NCBI GenBank assembly: GCA_021287075.1
Contig: JAJTBD010000008.1
Location: forward strand, 62,001-126,000
From: Micrococcales bacterium
GTDB lineage: Bacteria; Actinomycetota; Actinomycetes; Actinomycetales; Dermatophilaceae
Length of the DNA: 64,000 nucleotides
Direction of reading: 5' to 3'
This document shows positions 43,870 to 53,340 of the stretch, piece after piece; the first letter of the stretch is position 1, and the number at the start of each line of letters is the position of its first letter. The position numbers and the translations under genes are program-made. Under the pieces are notes generated by a model, which saw only the letters and a list, made by a program, of their open reading frames with translations, made no database searches and was not told the DNA's origin.

Positions 43870-45173
43870 TCGGCGCCCAGGGCGTCGAGCTTGTCGGAGA
43901 AGCGCTCGTAGCCGCGGTAGATCAGGCCGACGTTGTCGACCTCCGAGGTGCCCTCGGCGGCCAGCGCGGCGATCAGATAGCTGAAGCCGCCGCGCAGGTC
44001 GGGCACGGTGATCTTGGCGCCCTTGAGCGGGCTCGGGCCCCAGATGCCGGCCGAGTGCTCGAAGTTGCGCGCGCCGAAGCGGCACGGCGAGCCGCCGAGG
44101 CACTCGCGGTAGAGCTGGATGTGGGCGCCCATCTCCCCCAGCGCCTTGGTGAAGCCGAGCCGGTTCTCGTAGACGGTCTCGTGCACGATCGACAGGCCGC
44201 TGGTCTGGGTGAGCGCGACGACCAGCGGCTGCTGCCAGTCGGTCATCAGGCCCGGGTGGACATTGGTCTCCATGACGATCGAGTTGAGCTCGCCGCCCGG
44301 GTGCCAGAAGCGGATGCCGTCGTCGTCGATCTCGAACCGGCCCCCGACCTTGCGGAAGACGTTGAGGAACTGGGCCATCGGGAGCTGCTGGGCGCCCTTG
44401 ACATAGATGTCGCCCTTGGTGGCCAGGGCGGCGGCGGCCCACGAGCCGGCCTCGATGCGGTCGGGGATGGACAGGTGGTCGAAGCCGCCGAGGCGCGCCA
44501 CGCCCTCGATGGTGATCACCCGGTCGGTCGCGACCGAGATGATCGCGCCCATCTTCTGGAGGATCGCGATGAGGTCCATGATCTCGGGCTCGACCGCGGC
44601 GTTCTTGAGCTCGGTCGTCCCGCGGGCGCGCACTGCGGTCAGCAGCACCTGCTCGGTGGCGCCGACGCTCGGGTAGTCGAGGGTCACCTTGGTGCCGACC
44701 AGGCCGCCGGGCGCGGTCAGCCGCAGGCCCTCGGGACGCTTGTCGACCACGGCGCCGAACTCACGCAGCACCTTGAGGTGGTAGTCGATGGGGCGCTCGC
44801 CGATCTTGCAGCCGCCCAGGTCGGGGATGAAGGCCTCGCCCAGCCGGTGCAGCAGCGGGCCGCAGAAGAGGACCGGGACGCGCGAGGACCCCGCGTGGGC
44901 GTCGATGTCGGCGACGTGGGCCTGCTCGACCTGGGTGGGGTCGAAGCGCAGCTCCCCGTCGGCCTCGCTGGTGATCTCGACCCCGTGCAGCCGGAGCAGG
45001 CCCGAGACGATCTCGACGTCGGAGATCTCGGGCACGCCCCGCAGGCGGCAGGGCTCCTCGGCCAGCAGGGTGGCGACCATGGCCTTGGACACGAGGTTCT
45101 TGGCGCCGCGGACCTCGATGCTGCCCCGCAGGGGCGCACCACCGTTGATCGTCAGGCTCTGAGCTGCAGACAT
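43851..45173 (-). CDS. murA: UDP-N-acetylglucosamine 1-carboxyvinyltransferase
   Basis: 440 residues from ATG 45173. First committed step of peptidoglycan synthesis. INGGAPLRGSIEVRGAKNLVSKAM carries the substrate-binding Lys-Asn; catalytic Cys122 is in DLGGCKIGERPID, so the enzyme should be fosfomycin-sensitive in principle. VPDLRGGFSYLIAALAA near the end carries the conserved Arg. Full length. It converges with cofC, overlapping by 19 bp. Confidence 0.94.
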   Translation of the reverse strand: MSAAQSLTINGGAPLRGSIEVRGAKNLVSKAMVATLLAEEPCRLRGVPEISDVEIVSGLLRLHGVEITSEADGELRFDPTQVEQAHVADIDAHAGSSRVPVLFCGPLLHRLGEAFIPDLGGCKIGERPIDYHLKVLREFGAVVDKRPEGLRLTAPGGLVGTKVTLDYPSVGATEQVLLTAVRARGTTELKNAAVEPEIMDLIAILQKMGAIISVATDRVITIEGVARLGGFDHLSIPDRIEAGSWAAAALATKGDIYVKGAQQLPMAQFLNVFRKVGGRFEIDDDGIRFWHPGGELNSIVMETNVHPGLMTDWQQPLVVALTQTSGLSIVHETVYENRLGFTKALGEMGAHIQLYRECLGGSPCRFGARNFEHSAGIWGPSPLKGAKITVPDLRGGFSYLIAALAAEGTSEVDNVGLIYRGYERFSDKLDALGADYSVTG

Positions 45174-45248
45174 GGGATACAGCATGACAAACGCGACGCG
45201 CGGGCAGGCACCCGGAGGTGTCTGCCCGCGCGTCGCGGCTGGTCTGGC

Positions 45249-45830
45249 TCAGGCGCGCTTGGCCGCGCGCTTCGCCGGCGCCTTCTTGGCGGTGACCTTC
45301 TTGGCCGTGACCTTCTTGGCGGCGGCCTTGGCCGGGGCGGCCTTCTTGGCGGTCGCCTTGACCGGGGTGGCCTTCTTGGCCGCGGCCTTCGCGGGGGCCG
45401 CCTTCTTGGCCGGGGCCGCCTTCTTGGCCGGGGCCGCCTTCTTGGCGGGCGCGGCCTTCTTGGCGGTGCTCTTCTTGGCGGCAGCCTTCTTCACCGGGGC
45501 GGCGGGGGCGTCGGCGCTGGCGCGGCCGGCGGCGAGGGCGCCCTTGGGCAGCGAGCTGGGCTTGGACGTATAGGCCTTGAAGGACGTGCCGGCCTTGAAG
45601 CGCGGGACGGCCGTCTTCTTGATGCGGACGGTCTCGCCCGTGCGCGGGTTGCGGCCGGTGCGGGCGGCGCGGGCGGCCTTCTCGAAGGTGCCGAAGCCGG
45701 TGATGCCGACCTTGCCGCCCTTGGCGACCTCGCGGATGATGATGTCCAGGATGTGCTCCAGCGACTCGACTGCCAGCTTGCGGCTGCCCAGACGTGCCTC
45801 GAGCTCCTTGACCAGGTCTCCCTTGTTCAC
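45249..45830 (-). CDS. HU-family nucleoid protein with Lys/Ala tail
   Basis: 193 residues from GTG 45830 (GGAGGGGAAC directly upstream). HU domain about 1-95: NKGDLVKELEARLGSRKLAVESLE, GGKVGITGFGTF, RTGRNPRTGETVRIKKTAVPRFKAGTSFK. The basic tail consists of PAKKAA/AAKK repeats, resembling eukaryotic histone H1. This two-domain form is the actinobacterial HupB/HupS type. Three perfect 18-bp repeats in the tail (45394-45446) make length variation likely. Confidence 0.93.
   Translation of the reverse strand: MNKGDLVKELEARLGSRKLAVESLEHILDIIIREVAKGGKVGITGFGTFEKAARAARTGRNPRTGETVRIKKTAVPRFKAGTSFKAYTSKPSSLPKGALAAGRASADAPAAPVKKAAAKKSTAKKAAPAKKAAPAKKAAPAKKAAPAKAAAKKATPVKATAKKAAPAKAAAKKVTAKKVTAKKAPAKRAAKRA
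45394..45446. repeat. 18-bp coding tandem repeat in the HU tail
   Basis: Three consecutive units of GGGGCCGCCTTCTTGGCC (last base changed in the third) at 45394, 45412 and 45430, encoding PAKKAA on the minus strand. Confidence 0.75.
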
Positions 45831-46247
45831 GTTCCCCTCCATCAGGGATCAGGTGCCGGGCGGTCTGCCCGGCAAGGACTGTCAGTGACCGGATGACCCC
45901 GATCTGTTATGACGGTAGGGCGCCCGACGCGGCGAGTCCACTATGTCAAGCAGCCCGACCGTTGTCTCCCAACGTTTTTCGGCTCGGATCGCACGGTCGG
46001 CACGGGCGTCTGGCCGGCCACCGGCGATGCACACGCAGCTGCCCTGGGCACGCTTGTGAACGCACCAATTCGGTTGCGTCGCAATGGGATTGCCGCTGAT
46101 TGCCAGACGGCCCAGCGGCCGCGCACCTGACGACGGGGCCCGGCAGCGGCCCCCGCCCGACACCCGGCCCCGCGCGTGCAACACCGTCTCGAAGTCGTTC
46201 TGCGACACGCCGACACGCCGCCGTGGACGCGGCCCGGTGGGATGGGA
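45831..46247. other. long non-coding gap upstream of HU
   Basis: About 420 bp without a convincing gene. Short open frames here lack ribosome-binding sites and family features. On the minus strand TTGACA at 45949-45944 is a good -35 candidate for HU, but no -10 lies at standard spacing; ATAACAG lies nearer the gene. The stretch is less GC-rich than coding DNA, consistent with a promoter or leader region of a highly expressed gene. Confidence 0.4.
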
Positions 46248-46284
46248 AAGGGGCGGTGGGAGAGGTCCTCCCCCACCGCCCCTT
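46248..46284 (-). terminator. hairpin downstream of leuD
   Basis: 13-bp perfect arms (46248-46260 and 46272-46284, AAGGGGCGGTGGG and its complement) with an 11-base loop, beginning 15 bp after the leuD stop on the minus strand. Terminates the leuCD operon. Confidence 0.7.
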
Positions 46285-46298
46285 GGGGCCCGAATGCC

Positions 46299-46898
46299 CT
46301 ACTGCCCCACGGGCTGCGTGTGCGGCTTGTAGGCGGGACGGGTCTGCTCGAAGGCGGTGATGTCACCCTCGTTGCGCAGGGTCAGGCCGATGTCGTCCAG
46401 CCCCTCCATGAGGCGCCAGCGGGTGTAGTCGTCCACCTCGAAGGAGCAGGTGATGTCGCCGGCCTGGATGGTGCGGGCGCCGAGGTCGACGGTGACGGAG
46501 GTGCCCGGCTCGTTCTCGAGGAGCTTCCAGAGCAGCTCCACGTCGTCCTGGGCCACCTGGGCGGTCAGCAGGCCGGCCTTGCCGGAGTTGCCCCGGAAGA
46601 TGTCGGCGAAGCGGCTCGAGATCACCACGCGGAAGCCGTAGTTCATCAGGGCCCACACCGCGTGCTCGCGGGAGGAGCCGGTGCCGAAGTCGGGGCCGGC
46701 CACCAGCACCGAACCCGCGGCATACGCCGGGTCGTTGAGGACGAAGGTCTCGTCCTTGCGCCAGGCGGCGAAGAGCCCGTCCTCGAAGCCGTCACGGGTG
46801 ACGCGCTTGAGATAGACGGCGGGGATGATCTGGTCGGTGTCGACATTGCTGCGGCGCAGCGGGACACCGATGCCGGTGTGGGTCGTGAACTTGTCCAT
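46299..46898 (-). CDS. leuD: 3-isopropylmalate dehydratase small subunit
   Basis: 199 residues. Swivelling domain of isopropylmalate isomerase in leucine synthesis. [47 protein letters not shown] motif (here [21 protein letters not shown]) and [21 protein letters not shown] are diagnostic. It follows leuC after 18 bp and is cotranscribed with it. Confidence 0.96.
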   Translation of the reverse strand: MDKFTTHTGIGVPLRRSNVDTDQIIPAVYLKRVTRDGFEDGLFAAWRKDETFVLNDPAYAAGSVLVAGPDFGTGSSREHAVWALMNYGFRVVISSRFADIFRGNSGKAGLLTAQVAQDDVELLWKLLENEPGTSVTVDLGARTIQAGDITCSFEVDDYTRWRLMEGLDDIGLTLRNEGDITAFEQTRPAYKPHTQPVGQ

Positions 46899-46916
46899 GA
46901 CGGATCTCCTCCGGGC

Positions 46917-48326
46917 TCAGGCGGTCTCGACGGCGTCGAGGTCGGCGGGGCTGGACAGGGTGCCGCGCACGGCGGTGGCCGCGGCGACGAGCGGGCTGAC
47001 CAGGTGGGTGCGCCCGCCCTTGCCCTGCCGGCCCTCGAAGTTGCGGTTGGACGTCGAGGCGCTGCGCTCGCCGGGGGCGAGCTGGTCGGGGTTCATGCCC
47101 AGGCACATCGAGCAGCCGGCGAGGCGCCACTCGGCGCCGGCCCGGGTGAAGACCTTGTCGAGGCCCTCCTCCTCGGCCTGGAGACGCACCCGCGCCGAGC
47201 CGGGCACGACGAGCATGCGCACACTGTCGGCGACCTTGCGGCCCCTGACGACGTCGGCGGCGGCCCGCAGGTCCTCGATGCGGCCGTTGGTGCAGGAGCC
47301 GACGAAGACGGTGTCGACGGCGATCTCCCGCAGCGGGGTGCCGGCGGTCAGACCCATGTAGTCCAGCGCCGACCGGGCAGCGGCCTTCTCGTTGTCGTCA
47401 CCCATCCGCTCCGGGTCCGGGACGGCCTCGCCCAGCGGGGCGCCCTGGCCGGGGTTGGTGCCCCAGGTGACGAAGGGGGTCAGGGTGGCGGCGTCGATGT
47501 CGACCTCGGCGTCGAAGGTCGCGTCGTCATCGGTGCGCAGCTGCGCCCAGTCGGCGACGGCGGCATCCCAGTCGGCGCCCGTGGGGGCGTGCTCGCGACC
47601 CTTGAGGTAGTCGAAGGTCGTCTCGTCGGGGGCGATCATGCCGGCGCGGGCACCGGCCTCGATCGACATGTTGCACACCGTCATCCGCGCCTCCATCGAC
47701 AGCGCGCGGATGGCCGAGCCGCGGTACTCCAGGACATAGCCCTGGCCGCCGCCGGTGCCGATCCTGGCGATGACGGCCAGGATGATGTCCTTGGCGGTCA
47801 CCCCCGGCTGGAGCTCGCCCTCGACGTTGATGGCCATGGTCTTGAAGCGCTTGAGCGGCAGGGTCTGGGTGGCGAGCACGTGCTCGACCTCGGAGGTGCC
47901 GATGCCGAAGGCGAGGGCCCCGAAGGCGCCGTGGGTGGAGGTGTGGCTGTCGCCGCACACGATCGTCATGCCCGGCTGGGTCAGGCCGCGCTGCGGGCCG
48001 ACGACGTGCACGATGCCCTGCTCGGCGTCCCCCATGGGGAAGAGCCGGACCCCGAACTCCTCGCAGTTGCGCCGCAGGGTCTCGACCTGGGTGCGGCTGA
48101 CCGGGTCGGTGATCGGGCCGGGGGTGGTGGGGACGTTGTGGTCCTCGGTCGCGAGCGTCAGGTCCGGGCGGCGGACCGGGCGGCCGGCGAGGCGGAGACC
48201 GTCGAAGGCCTGCGGGCTGGTCACCTCGTGGAGGAGGTGCAGGTCGATGTAGAGGAGATCGGGCTCTCCCTCTGCGCGGCGCACCACGTGTGCGTCCCAG
48301 ACCTTCTCGGCCAGCGTTGCGGCCAT
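46917..48326 (-). CDS. leuC: 3-isopropylmalate dehydratase large subunit
   Basis: About 469 residues from ATG 48326 (GAAGGA upstream). Aconitase-family 4Fe-4S subunit. [41 protein letters not shown], and cluster-ligand Cys in [14 protein letters not shown] and [13 protein letters not shown] are all present. Converts 2- to 3-isopropylmalate with LeuD. The divergent ndgR start lies 133 bp away, with a palindrome in between. Confidence 0.96.
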   Translation of the reverse strand: MAATLAEKVWDAHVVRRAEGEPDLLYIDLHLLHEVTSPQAFDGLRLAGRPVRRPDLTLATEDHNVPTTPGPITDPVSRTQVETLRRNCEEFGVRLFPMGDAEQGIVHVVGPQRGLTQPGMTIVCGDSHTSTHGAFGALAFGIGTSEVEHVLATQTLPLKRFKTMAINVEGELQPGVTAKDIILAVIARIGTGGGQGYVLEYRGSAIRALSMEARMTVCNMSIEAGARAGMIAPDETTFDYLKGREHAPTGADWDAAVADWAQLRTDDDATFDAEVDIDAATLTPFVTWGTNPGQGAPLGEAVPDPERMGDDNEKAAARSALDYMGLTAGTPLREIAVDTVFVGSCTNGRIEDLRAAADVVRGRKVADSVRMLVVPGSARVRLQAEEEGLDKVFTRAGAEWRLAGCSMCLGMNPDQLAPGERSASTSNRNFEGRQGKGGRTHLVSPLVAAATAVRGTLSSPADLDAVETA

Positions 48327-48427
48327 CACTCGTCCTTCCGTCGTGCGCCACCCCGGGGTCGCGGGTGGAGACTGTTGTCGAGGCTGTTCATCGTGAATGT
48401 GGCACGCCCAGTGAGCGCAAGGACTTG

Positions 48428-48446
48428 CGTCTCAGGCAATGAGACG
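48428..48446 (+). promoter_or_regulatory. CGTCTCA-n5-TGAGACG palindrome in the leuC-ndgR gap
   Basis: Perfect 7-bp arms (48428-48434 and 48440-48446). They lie in the spacer of a possible ndgR promoter, TTGCGT (48425) with a 17-bp spacer and CAATAT (48448), which would start transcription at the ATG 48460. A natural site for NdgR to repress itself and leuCD. Confidence 0.5.
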
Positions 48447-48459
48447 TCAATATCAACTC

Positions 48460-49209
48460 ATGGACAACTCTAGCGGGGTCGGCGTTCTCGACAAGGCTGC
48501 TGTCGTTCTGGGGGCGCTCGAGGCTGGTCCGTCGACGCTCGCCCAGCTCGTCTCGGCCACAGGTCTCGCGCGGCCGACGGCCCACCGTCTGGCCGTCGCC
48601 CTCGAGCATCACCGGCTCGTCGCCCGGGACATGCAGGGGCGCTTCATCCTGGGCCCGCGCCTGGGCGAGCTGGCCGCCGCCGCCGGCGAGGACCGTCTGC
48701 TGGCCACCGCCGGCCCGGTGCTCGGCGCGCTGCGCGACCACACCAACGAGTCGGCACAGCTCTTCCGCCGGCAGGGTGACAACCGCGTCTGTGTCGCTGC
48801 GGCCGAGCGTCCGGTCGGCCTGCGCGACTCCATCCCCGTGGGCGCCACGCTGTCGATGCTCGCCGGGTCGGCCGCCCAGGTGCTGCTGGCCTGGGAGGAG
48901 CCCGACCGGCTCCACCGCGGCCTGCACGGCGCGGCCTTCACCGCCACGACGCTCTCGGGCGTGCGCCGGCGCGGCTGGGCCCAGAGCGTGGGCGAGCGCG
49001 AGCGCGGCGTCGCCTCGGTGTCCGCCCCCGTCCGCGGGCCGTCCGGCAGAGTCGTTGCGGCAGTGTCGATCTCGGGCCCGATCGAGCGTCTCTCCCGCCA
49101 GCCGGGACGCCTCCACGCCGCCACGGTCGTCGCCGGCGCCAACAAGCTGACCGAGGTCCTGGCGCGCCACCACGCCGCCCAGCAGGCCGCCGCCGCCCAG
49201 AACCAGTGA
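48460..49209 (+). CDS. ndgR: IclR-family regulator of leucine biosynthesis (NdgR/LtbR type)
   Basis: 249 residues from ATG 48460; MDNSSGVGVLDKAAVVLGALE is the NdgR opening. Winged helix STLAQLVSATGLARPTAHRLAVALEHH, then the IclR effector domain (RLGELAAAAGEDRLLATAGPVLGALRDHTNESAQLFRRQGD, GDSIPVGATLSML-like motif RDSIPVGATLSML, AAVSISGPIERLSR). Orthologues divergent from leuCD control leucine, tryptophan or other amino-acid genes. No Shine-Dalgarno is seen, so the message is probably leaderless. Ala/Gln-rich end. Confidence 0.9.
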   Translation: MDNSSGVGVLDKAAVVLGALEAGPSTLAQLVSATGLARPTAHRLAVALEHHRLVARDMQGRFILGPRLGELAAAAGEDRLLATAGPVLGALRDHTNESAQLFRRQGDNRVCVAAAERPVGLRDSIPVGATLSMLAGSAAQVLLAWEEPDRLHRGLHGAAFTATTLSGVRRRGWAQSVGERERGVASVSAPVRGPSGRVVAAVSISGPIERLSRQPGRLHAATVVAGANKLTEVLARHHAAQQAAAAQNQ

Positions 49210-49700
49210 GCAGCGCCCACACCGGCCACGAGATCCGCGTCGTCGATCCCACCGGCGCCGAGGCCCAGCGGCTGCTGCGCGACTACCTCGCCGAGATCAT
49301 CGCCCTGGCCCAGGACTCCCCCGCCACCCCCGACCAGGTGAGCGAGCATGTCCTGGAGTCCGACGACGGCTCGCTGGCACCCCCGTCGGGCCGGCTGCTG
49401 CTGGCCAGCCTCGACGGGCAGCCGGTGGGGAGCATCGGGGTGCGCCGGCTGTCAGACGGCGTGTGCGAGATCAAACGCATGTATGCCGCGCCGGTCACCC
49501 GCGGCTCCGGGCTCGCCTCCGCTCTCCTGACCGCCGCGGAGCAGACGGCTCGCGAGGAGTTCGGGGCCCGCACGATCCGGCTCGACACCGCGGCATACCT
49601 CCATGCGGCGATCACCCTCTATCGGCGCGCCGGCTTTCGCGAGGTCGAGCGATACAACGACAACCCGCACGCCGAGCTCTGGTTCGAGAAGCGGCTCTGA
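49206..49700 (+). CDS. GNAT family N-acetyltransferase
   Basis: 164 residues from GTG 49206, overlapping ndgR by 4 bp. Acetyl-CoA site MYAAPVTRGSGLASALLTAAEQ has the R-x-x-G-x-A pattern; the last strands are TIRLDTAAYLHAAITLYRRAGFREV and AELWFEKRL. The substrate is unknown; the type resembles small-molecule or amino-acid acetylases. Coupled to the regulator, so it may share leucine-related control. Confidence 0.88.
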   Translation: MSSAHTGHEIRVVDPTGAEAQRLLRDYLAEIIALAQDSPATPDQVSEHVLESDDGSLAPPSGRLLLASLDGQPVGSIGVRRLSDGVCEIKRMYAAPVTRGSGLASALLTAAEQTAREEFGARTIRLDTAAYLHAAITLYRRAGFREVERYNDNPHAELWFEKRL

Positions 49701-49729
49701 TGCGGCGCCCACCGCCCCGGCACAGCGAA

Positions 49730-49756
49730 GGACCCCCGCTCACTGAGCGAGGGTCC
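49730..49756. terminator. hairpin between the GNAT gene and tRNA-Glu
   Basis: GGACCCCCGCTCA (49730-49742) pairs with TGAGCGAGGGTCC (49744-49756) with one mismatch; the practical loop is about 7 bases. Lies between convergent transcripts and can end both. Confidence 0.6.
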
Positions 49757-49766
49757 CTCGGCGATG

Positions 49767-49839
49767 TAGCCCCGACCGGATTCGAACCGGCGCTACCGCC
49801 TTGAGAGGGCGGCGTGCTAGGCCGCTACACAACGGGGCC
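49767..49839 (-). tRNA. tRNA-Glu (anticodon CTC)
   Basis: 73-nt cloverleaf on the minus strand. Acceptor GGCCCCG pairs with CGGGGCT (one G-U). D arm contains GTAGCGGCCTAGCAC. The anticodon stem GCCGC/GCGGT... flanks loop CTCTCAA with anticodon CTC. T arm GCCGGTTCGAATCCGGT is standard. CCA is not encoded. Upstream TTCGGA-n18-TAAGGT looks like its promoter. Confidence 0.93.
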
Positions 49840-49870
49840 ATCTAGCTTGTGCCGTGAGGCACAGGAGAGA

Positions 49871-49900
49871 ACCTTACCGCACCGGGCGGGCTTCTCCGAA
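49871..49900 (-). promoter_or_regulatory. probable tRNA-Glu promoter
   Basis: On the minus strand, -35 TTCGGA (49900-49895), 18-bp spacer, -10 TAAGGT (49876-49871), about 30 bases before the mature tRNA 5' end. Confidence 0.45.
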
Positions 49901-49947
49901 ATCGGACCGACCGCGGCGAGCGCGAGTTCGGTTGTCCGACAACAGCG

Positions 49948-50019
49948 CTGGGGTACCAGGACTCGAACCTAGACTAACTGAACCAGAATCAGTCGTGCTG
50001 CCAATTACACCATACCCCA
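49948..50019 (-). tRNA. tRNA-Gln (anticodon CTG)
   Basis: 72-nt cloverleaf on the minus strand. Acceptor TGGGGTA pairs with TACCCCA, discriminator G. D arm GGTGTAATTGGCAGCAC. Anticodon stem ACTGA/TCAGT around loop TTCTGGT with anticodon CTG. T arm TAGGTTCGAGTCCTG. The gap to tRNA-Glu holds a promoter for the latter. Confidence 0.93.
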
Positions 50020-50076
50020 AGGGGGTATCACTCCCGAGCGCGCCCGAGGGCCTTCTGCGGGGTGAACCGAAGGAAG

Positions 50077-50106
50077 ATGCTACCGGCAGGACTGCCCCGG
50101 CCCCAA
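50077..50106 (-). promoter_or_regulatory. probable tRNA-Gln promoter
   Basis: On the minus strand, -35 TTGGGG (50106-50101), 18-bp spacer, -10 TAGCAT (50082-50077), about 57 bases before the tRNA. It lies just after the end of the HAD gene. Confidence 0.4.
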
Positions 50107-50122
50107 ATCGGGAGGCGGCACC

Positions 50123-50822
50123 TCACAGCAGCGCGTCGACCTCGTCGAGCGAGCCGATGACGGGCACGCCGATGTCGGTGCCGTCCCAGCGCCCGCGGCG
50201 GTCCAGCCACACCCCCACCAGGCCTGCGTCGCGCGCGCCGATCGCGTCGAAGTCGAGCTCGTCGCCGACATAGACGACATCGCCCGGGTCCCGGCCGAGC
50301 AGCCCGCACGCATGCCGGAAGACGCGCCCGTCCGGTTTGCCGAAGCCGAGGGTGTCCTTGGTGACCAGGGCCTCGAAGGCGCCCCCCGACACCGGCGCGG
50401 GCCAGCTTGTCGGCCGTGACATCGCCGCTGGCGTTGGTCAGGGCGGCGATGCGTATGCCGCCTGCCCGCCACCGCTCGAAGCCCGCCTGCGCGTCGGGGA
50501 AGACCGCGAGCGCGCCGGCCAGCTCGCGGCCGAAGGCGGCGTTGAACTCCGCGGCCTGGGCGGCGTCGAGCCGCAGGGAGGGGTCGACGGAGGCGAGGGC
50601 GTGCTGGATGCGCCGGGTCCGCATGTCGTCCTGCCCGAGCTCACCCGTGGTGTATCGGCGGAAGAGGCCGGTGGGGTCGAGCCGGTAGTCCTCCGCCACC
50701 GCGGCCGCGGGCTCCTCCCCCAGACCGGGGCACAGCCGCAGGACGAGGGAGCGCACGGCATACCGCATCGCACTGCGGGTGTCGAAGACCGTGTCGTCGA
50801 GGTCGAGCAGCAGGTGACGCAA
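50123..50822 (-). pseudogene. HAD-family hydrolase, frameshifted
   Basis: Starts at TTG 50822 with GAGG 8 bases upstream. Motif I LLLDLDDTVFDTRSA, cap helices, motif II AALTNASGDVTADKLARAGV; then the frame must shift at the C6 run 50382-50387 to continue as GAFEALVTKDTLGFGKPDGRVF (motif III Lys) and VVYVGDELDFDAIGARDAGLVGVWL (motif IV). Removing one C restores a normal protein of about 232 residues. A homopolymer indel is the likely cause, either real or an assembly error. It lies 10 bp after gltX and is probably cotranscribed. Substrate unknown. Confidence 0.75.
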
Positions 50823-50832
50823 GCGCGCGGCC

Positions 50833-52464
50833 TCAGCCGAGCTGGTCGCGCAGGCGGGCCAGGCGCGCGAGCACCGAGGCCTTGCCGAGGATCTGCATCG
50901 ACTCGAACAGCGGCGGCGAGATGCGCTGGCCGGACACGGCCGTGCGCAGCGGGCCGAAGGCGAACTTGGGCTTCAGGCCCATGCCGTCGACGATCGCCTC
51001 ACGCAGCGCGGCCTCGATCCTCGGTGCCGCCCAGGTGGGCTCGCCGACGAGCCCGCCGCCGAAGGCCTCGATGGGCTCGAGGGCCTTGATCGCCGCGTCG
51101 AGCACGTCCTTGGCGTCGTCCTTGAGCTGCCCGCGCGCGTCGTCGGCGATCTCGAGCTGGTCGTCGGCGACGAAGAAGGGGCGCACGAGGGGGGCCGCCT
51201 CGGAGAGCACCTGGATGCGCGTCTGGATGAGCTCGGCGACCTCCTTGAGCCGGCCGAACTCGCCGAGCGAGGGGTTGTCGCCGAGGATGCCGGCGCTGCG
51301 CAGATAGGGCAGCAGTCGCTCGACGAAGGTCTCCAGCGGCAGGCGGCGGATGTGCTCGGCGTTGATCGCCTCGGCCTTCTTCTGGTCCCAGCGGGCGGGG
51401 TTGGGGTTGACCGAGTGGATGTCGAAGGCGTCGACGAGCTCGGCCGGGGTGAAGACATCGCGGTCGGCCGCGATCGCCCAGCCGAGCAGCGCCAGGTAGT
51501 TGACCATGCCCTCGCGGACGACGCCGCGGTCACGGTGCAGGAAGAGCGAGGACTCGGGCTGGCGCTTGGACAGCTTCTTGTTGCCCTCCCCCATCACCAG
51601 CGGCATGTGCCCGAAGACCGGCACGCGCTCGGCGATGCCGAGGTCGACCAGGGCGCGATAGAGCGCGATCTGGCGAGGCGTCGAGGAGAGCAGGTCCTCG
51701 CCGCGGATGACATGGGTGATGCGCATCATCGCGTCGTCGACGGGGTTGACGAGGGTGTAGAGGGGCGCACCGTTGCCGCGGGTGATCGCGAAGTCGGGGA
51801 CGGTGCCGGCCTTGAAGGTCACCTCGCCGCGGATCAGGTCGTGGAAGGTGATGTCCTCGTCGGGCATGCGCACGCGGATCACCGGCTGGCGGCCCTCGGC
51901 CTTGAAGCGCTCGCGATCGGTCTCGCTCAGGTCGCGGTCGTGGTTGTCATAGCCGAGCTTGGGGTCGCGGCCGGCGGCCTTGTGCCGCGCCTCGACCTCC
52001 TCGGGCGTCGAATAGGACTCGTAGGCATAGCCGCCCTCGAGCAGCTGCCGGGCGACCTCGACGTGGGTGTCGCGACGCTCGCTCTGGCGGTAGGGGCCAT
52101 AGGGGCCGTCGACGCCGGGGCCCTCGTCGTAGTCGATGCCGAGCCAGGCGAGGGCGTCGATCAGCTCGTCGACGCTCTCCTGGCTGTCGCGGCTGGCGTC
52201 GGTGTCCTCGATGCGGAAGACGAGCGTGCCACCGGTGTGCCGCGCCCACGCCCAGTTGAACAGCGCGGCCCGGGCCATGCCGACGTGGGGGGTGCCGGTC
52301 GGCGAGGGGCAGAAGCGCACCCGGACGGCCTTGCCGGTCACCTCGGCGTCGGGGGTGACGGCGTCACCGGCCTGCGGGCCCTCGGCGGCGGCAGGGGTCG
52401 CCTGCCCGTCGCGGGGTGCAGGCGTGGTGTCCTCGGGCGTGGGGTCAGGGTGTGCGGTGCTCAT
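50833..52464 (-). CDS. gltX: glutamate--tRNA ligase
   Basis: 543 residues from ATG 52464. Class I synthetase: HIGH-type [35 protein letters not shown], and KMSKS-type [15 protein letters not shown]. An N-terminal extension of about 45 residues (Pro/Thr/Ala-rich) precedes the core and is not catalytic. Probably discriminating or non-discriminating status cannot be told by eye. tRNA-Glu and tRNA-Gln lie just downstream. Follows the FAH-family gene, a conserved actinobacterial order. Confidence 0.95.
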   Translation of the reverse strand: MSTAHPDPTPEDTTPAPRDGQATPAAAEGPQAGDAVTPDAEVTGKAVRVRFCPSPTGTPHVGMARAALFNWAWARHTGGTLVFRIEDTDASRDSQESVDELIDALAWLGIDYDEGPGVDGPYGPYRQSERRDTHVEVARQLLEGGYAYESYSTPEEVEARHKAAGRDPKLGYDNHDRDLSETDRERFKAEGRQPVIRVRMPDEDITFHDLIRGEVTFKAGTVPDFAITRGNGAPLYTLVNPVDDAMMRITHVIRGEDLLSSTPRQIALYRALVDLGIAERVPVFGHMPLVMGEGNKKLSKRQPESSLFLHRDRGVVREGMVNYLALLGWAIAADRDVFTPAELVDAFDIHSVNPNPARWDQKKAEAINAEHIRRLPLETFVERLLPYLRSAGILGDNPSLGEFGRLKEVAELIQTRIQVLSEAAPLVRPFFVADDQLEIADDARGQLKDDAKDVLDAAIKALEPIEAFGGGLVGEPTWAAPRIEAALREAIVDGMGLKPKFAFGPLRTAVSGQRISPPLFESMQILGKASVLARLARLRDQLG

Positions 52465-52522
52465 GATGGCTCCATCGTAGGTCGCGGCCGGGCGACCGGC
52501 CTGGGCTCGAGGCTCTGGCGCG

Positions 52523-53299
52523 TCACCGTCGGACGAAGTGGTTGCCGAGGGTGCCGATGCCCTCGATCTCGATCTCGACCCGGTCTCCGGACTCCACGAG
52601 CCCGACGCCGGCCGGGGTGCCGGTGAGGATGACATCGCCGGGCAGCAGCGTGAAGGCCTGCGAGCAGTGCGCCACCAGGGCCGCGACGTCGTGGATCATG
52701 TCGGCTGTCGTGCCGTCCTGGACGACCTTGCCGTTGTGGCGCGTGACGATCGACAGGTCGGAGGTGTCGAGGTCGGTGACGATCCACGGCCCGAGCGGGC
52801 AGAAGGTGTCGAGCCCCTTGGCCCGCGCCCACTGGCCGTCACCGCGCTGGAGGTCGCGGGCGGTCGCGTCGTTGGCGATCGTGTAGCCGTAGACCACCTC
52901 GTCGACCCGCTCGCGCGGCACGTCCTTGCAGAAGCGTCCGATGACGACGGCGAGCTCGCCCTCGTAGGAGACCTCCTGGGTGATCTCGGGCATCACGACC
53001 GGGTCGTCGGGCCCGACGACGGCGGTGTTGGGCACGAGGAAGACGAGCGGGTCCTTGGGCGCCTCGCCGCCCATCTCCTTGGCGTGCTCGGCGTAGTTCT
53101 TGCCGATGCCCAGGATCTTGCTGCGCGGGATCACCGGGGCGAGCAGCCGCACGTCGGCGAGCGCCACGCGCTGACCGGTCGGCTGCGGCGTCTGGTAGAG
53201 CGGGTCGCCGACGACCTCGAGGATGAACTCCTCGCCGGGACCGCCCTCGACGATGCCGTATGCCAGGTCCTCACCTGTGGTGTATCTCGCGATGCGCAC
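52523..53299 (-). CDS. fumarylacetoacetate hydrolase family protein
   Basis: 258 residues from GTG 53299 ([19 protein letters not shown]). FAH fold with a divalent-metal site: [46 protein letters not shown] and [16 protein letters not shown]. Members are C-C bond hydrolases, isomerases or oxaloacetate decarboxylases; actinobacterial copies next to gltX are usually uncharacterised. Cytosolic. Confidence 0.9.
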   Translation of the reverse strand: MRIARYTTGEDLAYGIVEGGPGEEFILEVVGDPLYQTPQPTGQRVALADVRLLAPVIPRSKILGIGKNYAEHAKEMGGEAPKDPLVFLVPNTAVVGPDDPVVMPEITQEVSYEGELAVVIGRFCKDVPRERVDEVVYGYTIANDATARDLQRGDGQWARAKGLDTFCPLGPWIVTDLDTSDLSIVTRHNGKVVQDGTTADMIHDVAALVAHCSQAFTLLPGDVILTGTPAGVGLVESGDRVEIEIEGIGTLGNHFVRR

Positions 53300-53340
53300 G
53301 TGATGAACCCTAGAGCACAACCTGTGCAGCTGAGCGGCCC

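Noticed and set aside
45882..46208. A 108-codon gene between HU and leuD
   Set aside because: No Shine-Dalgarno, atypical composition, and it lies in the likely HU promoter and leader region.
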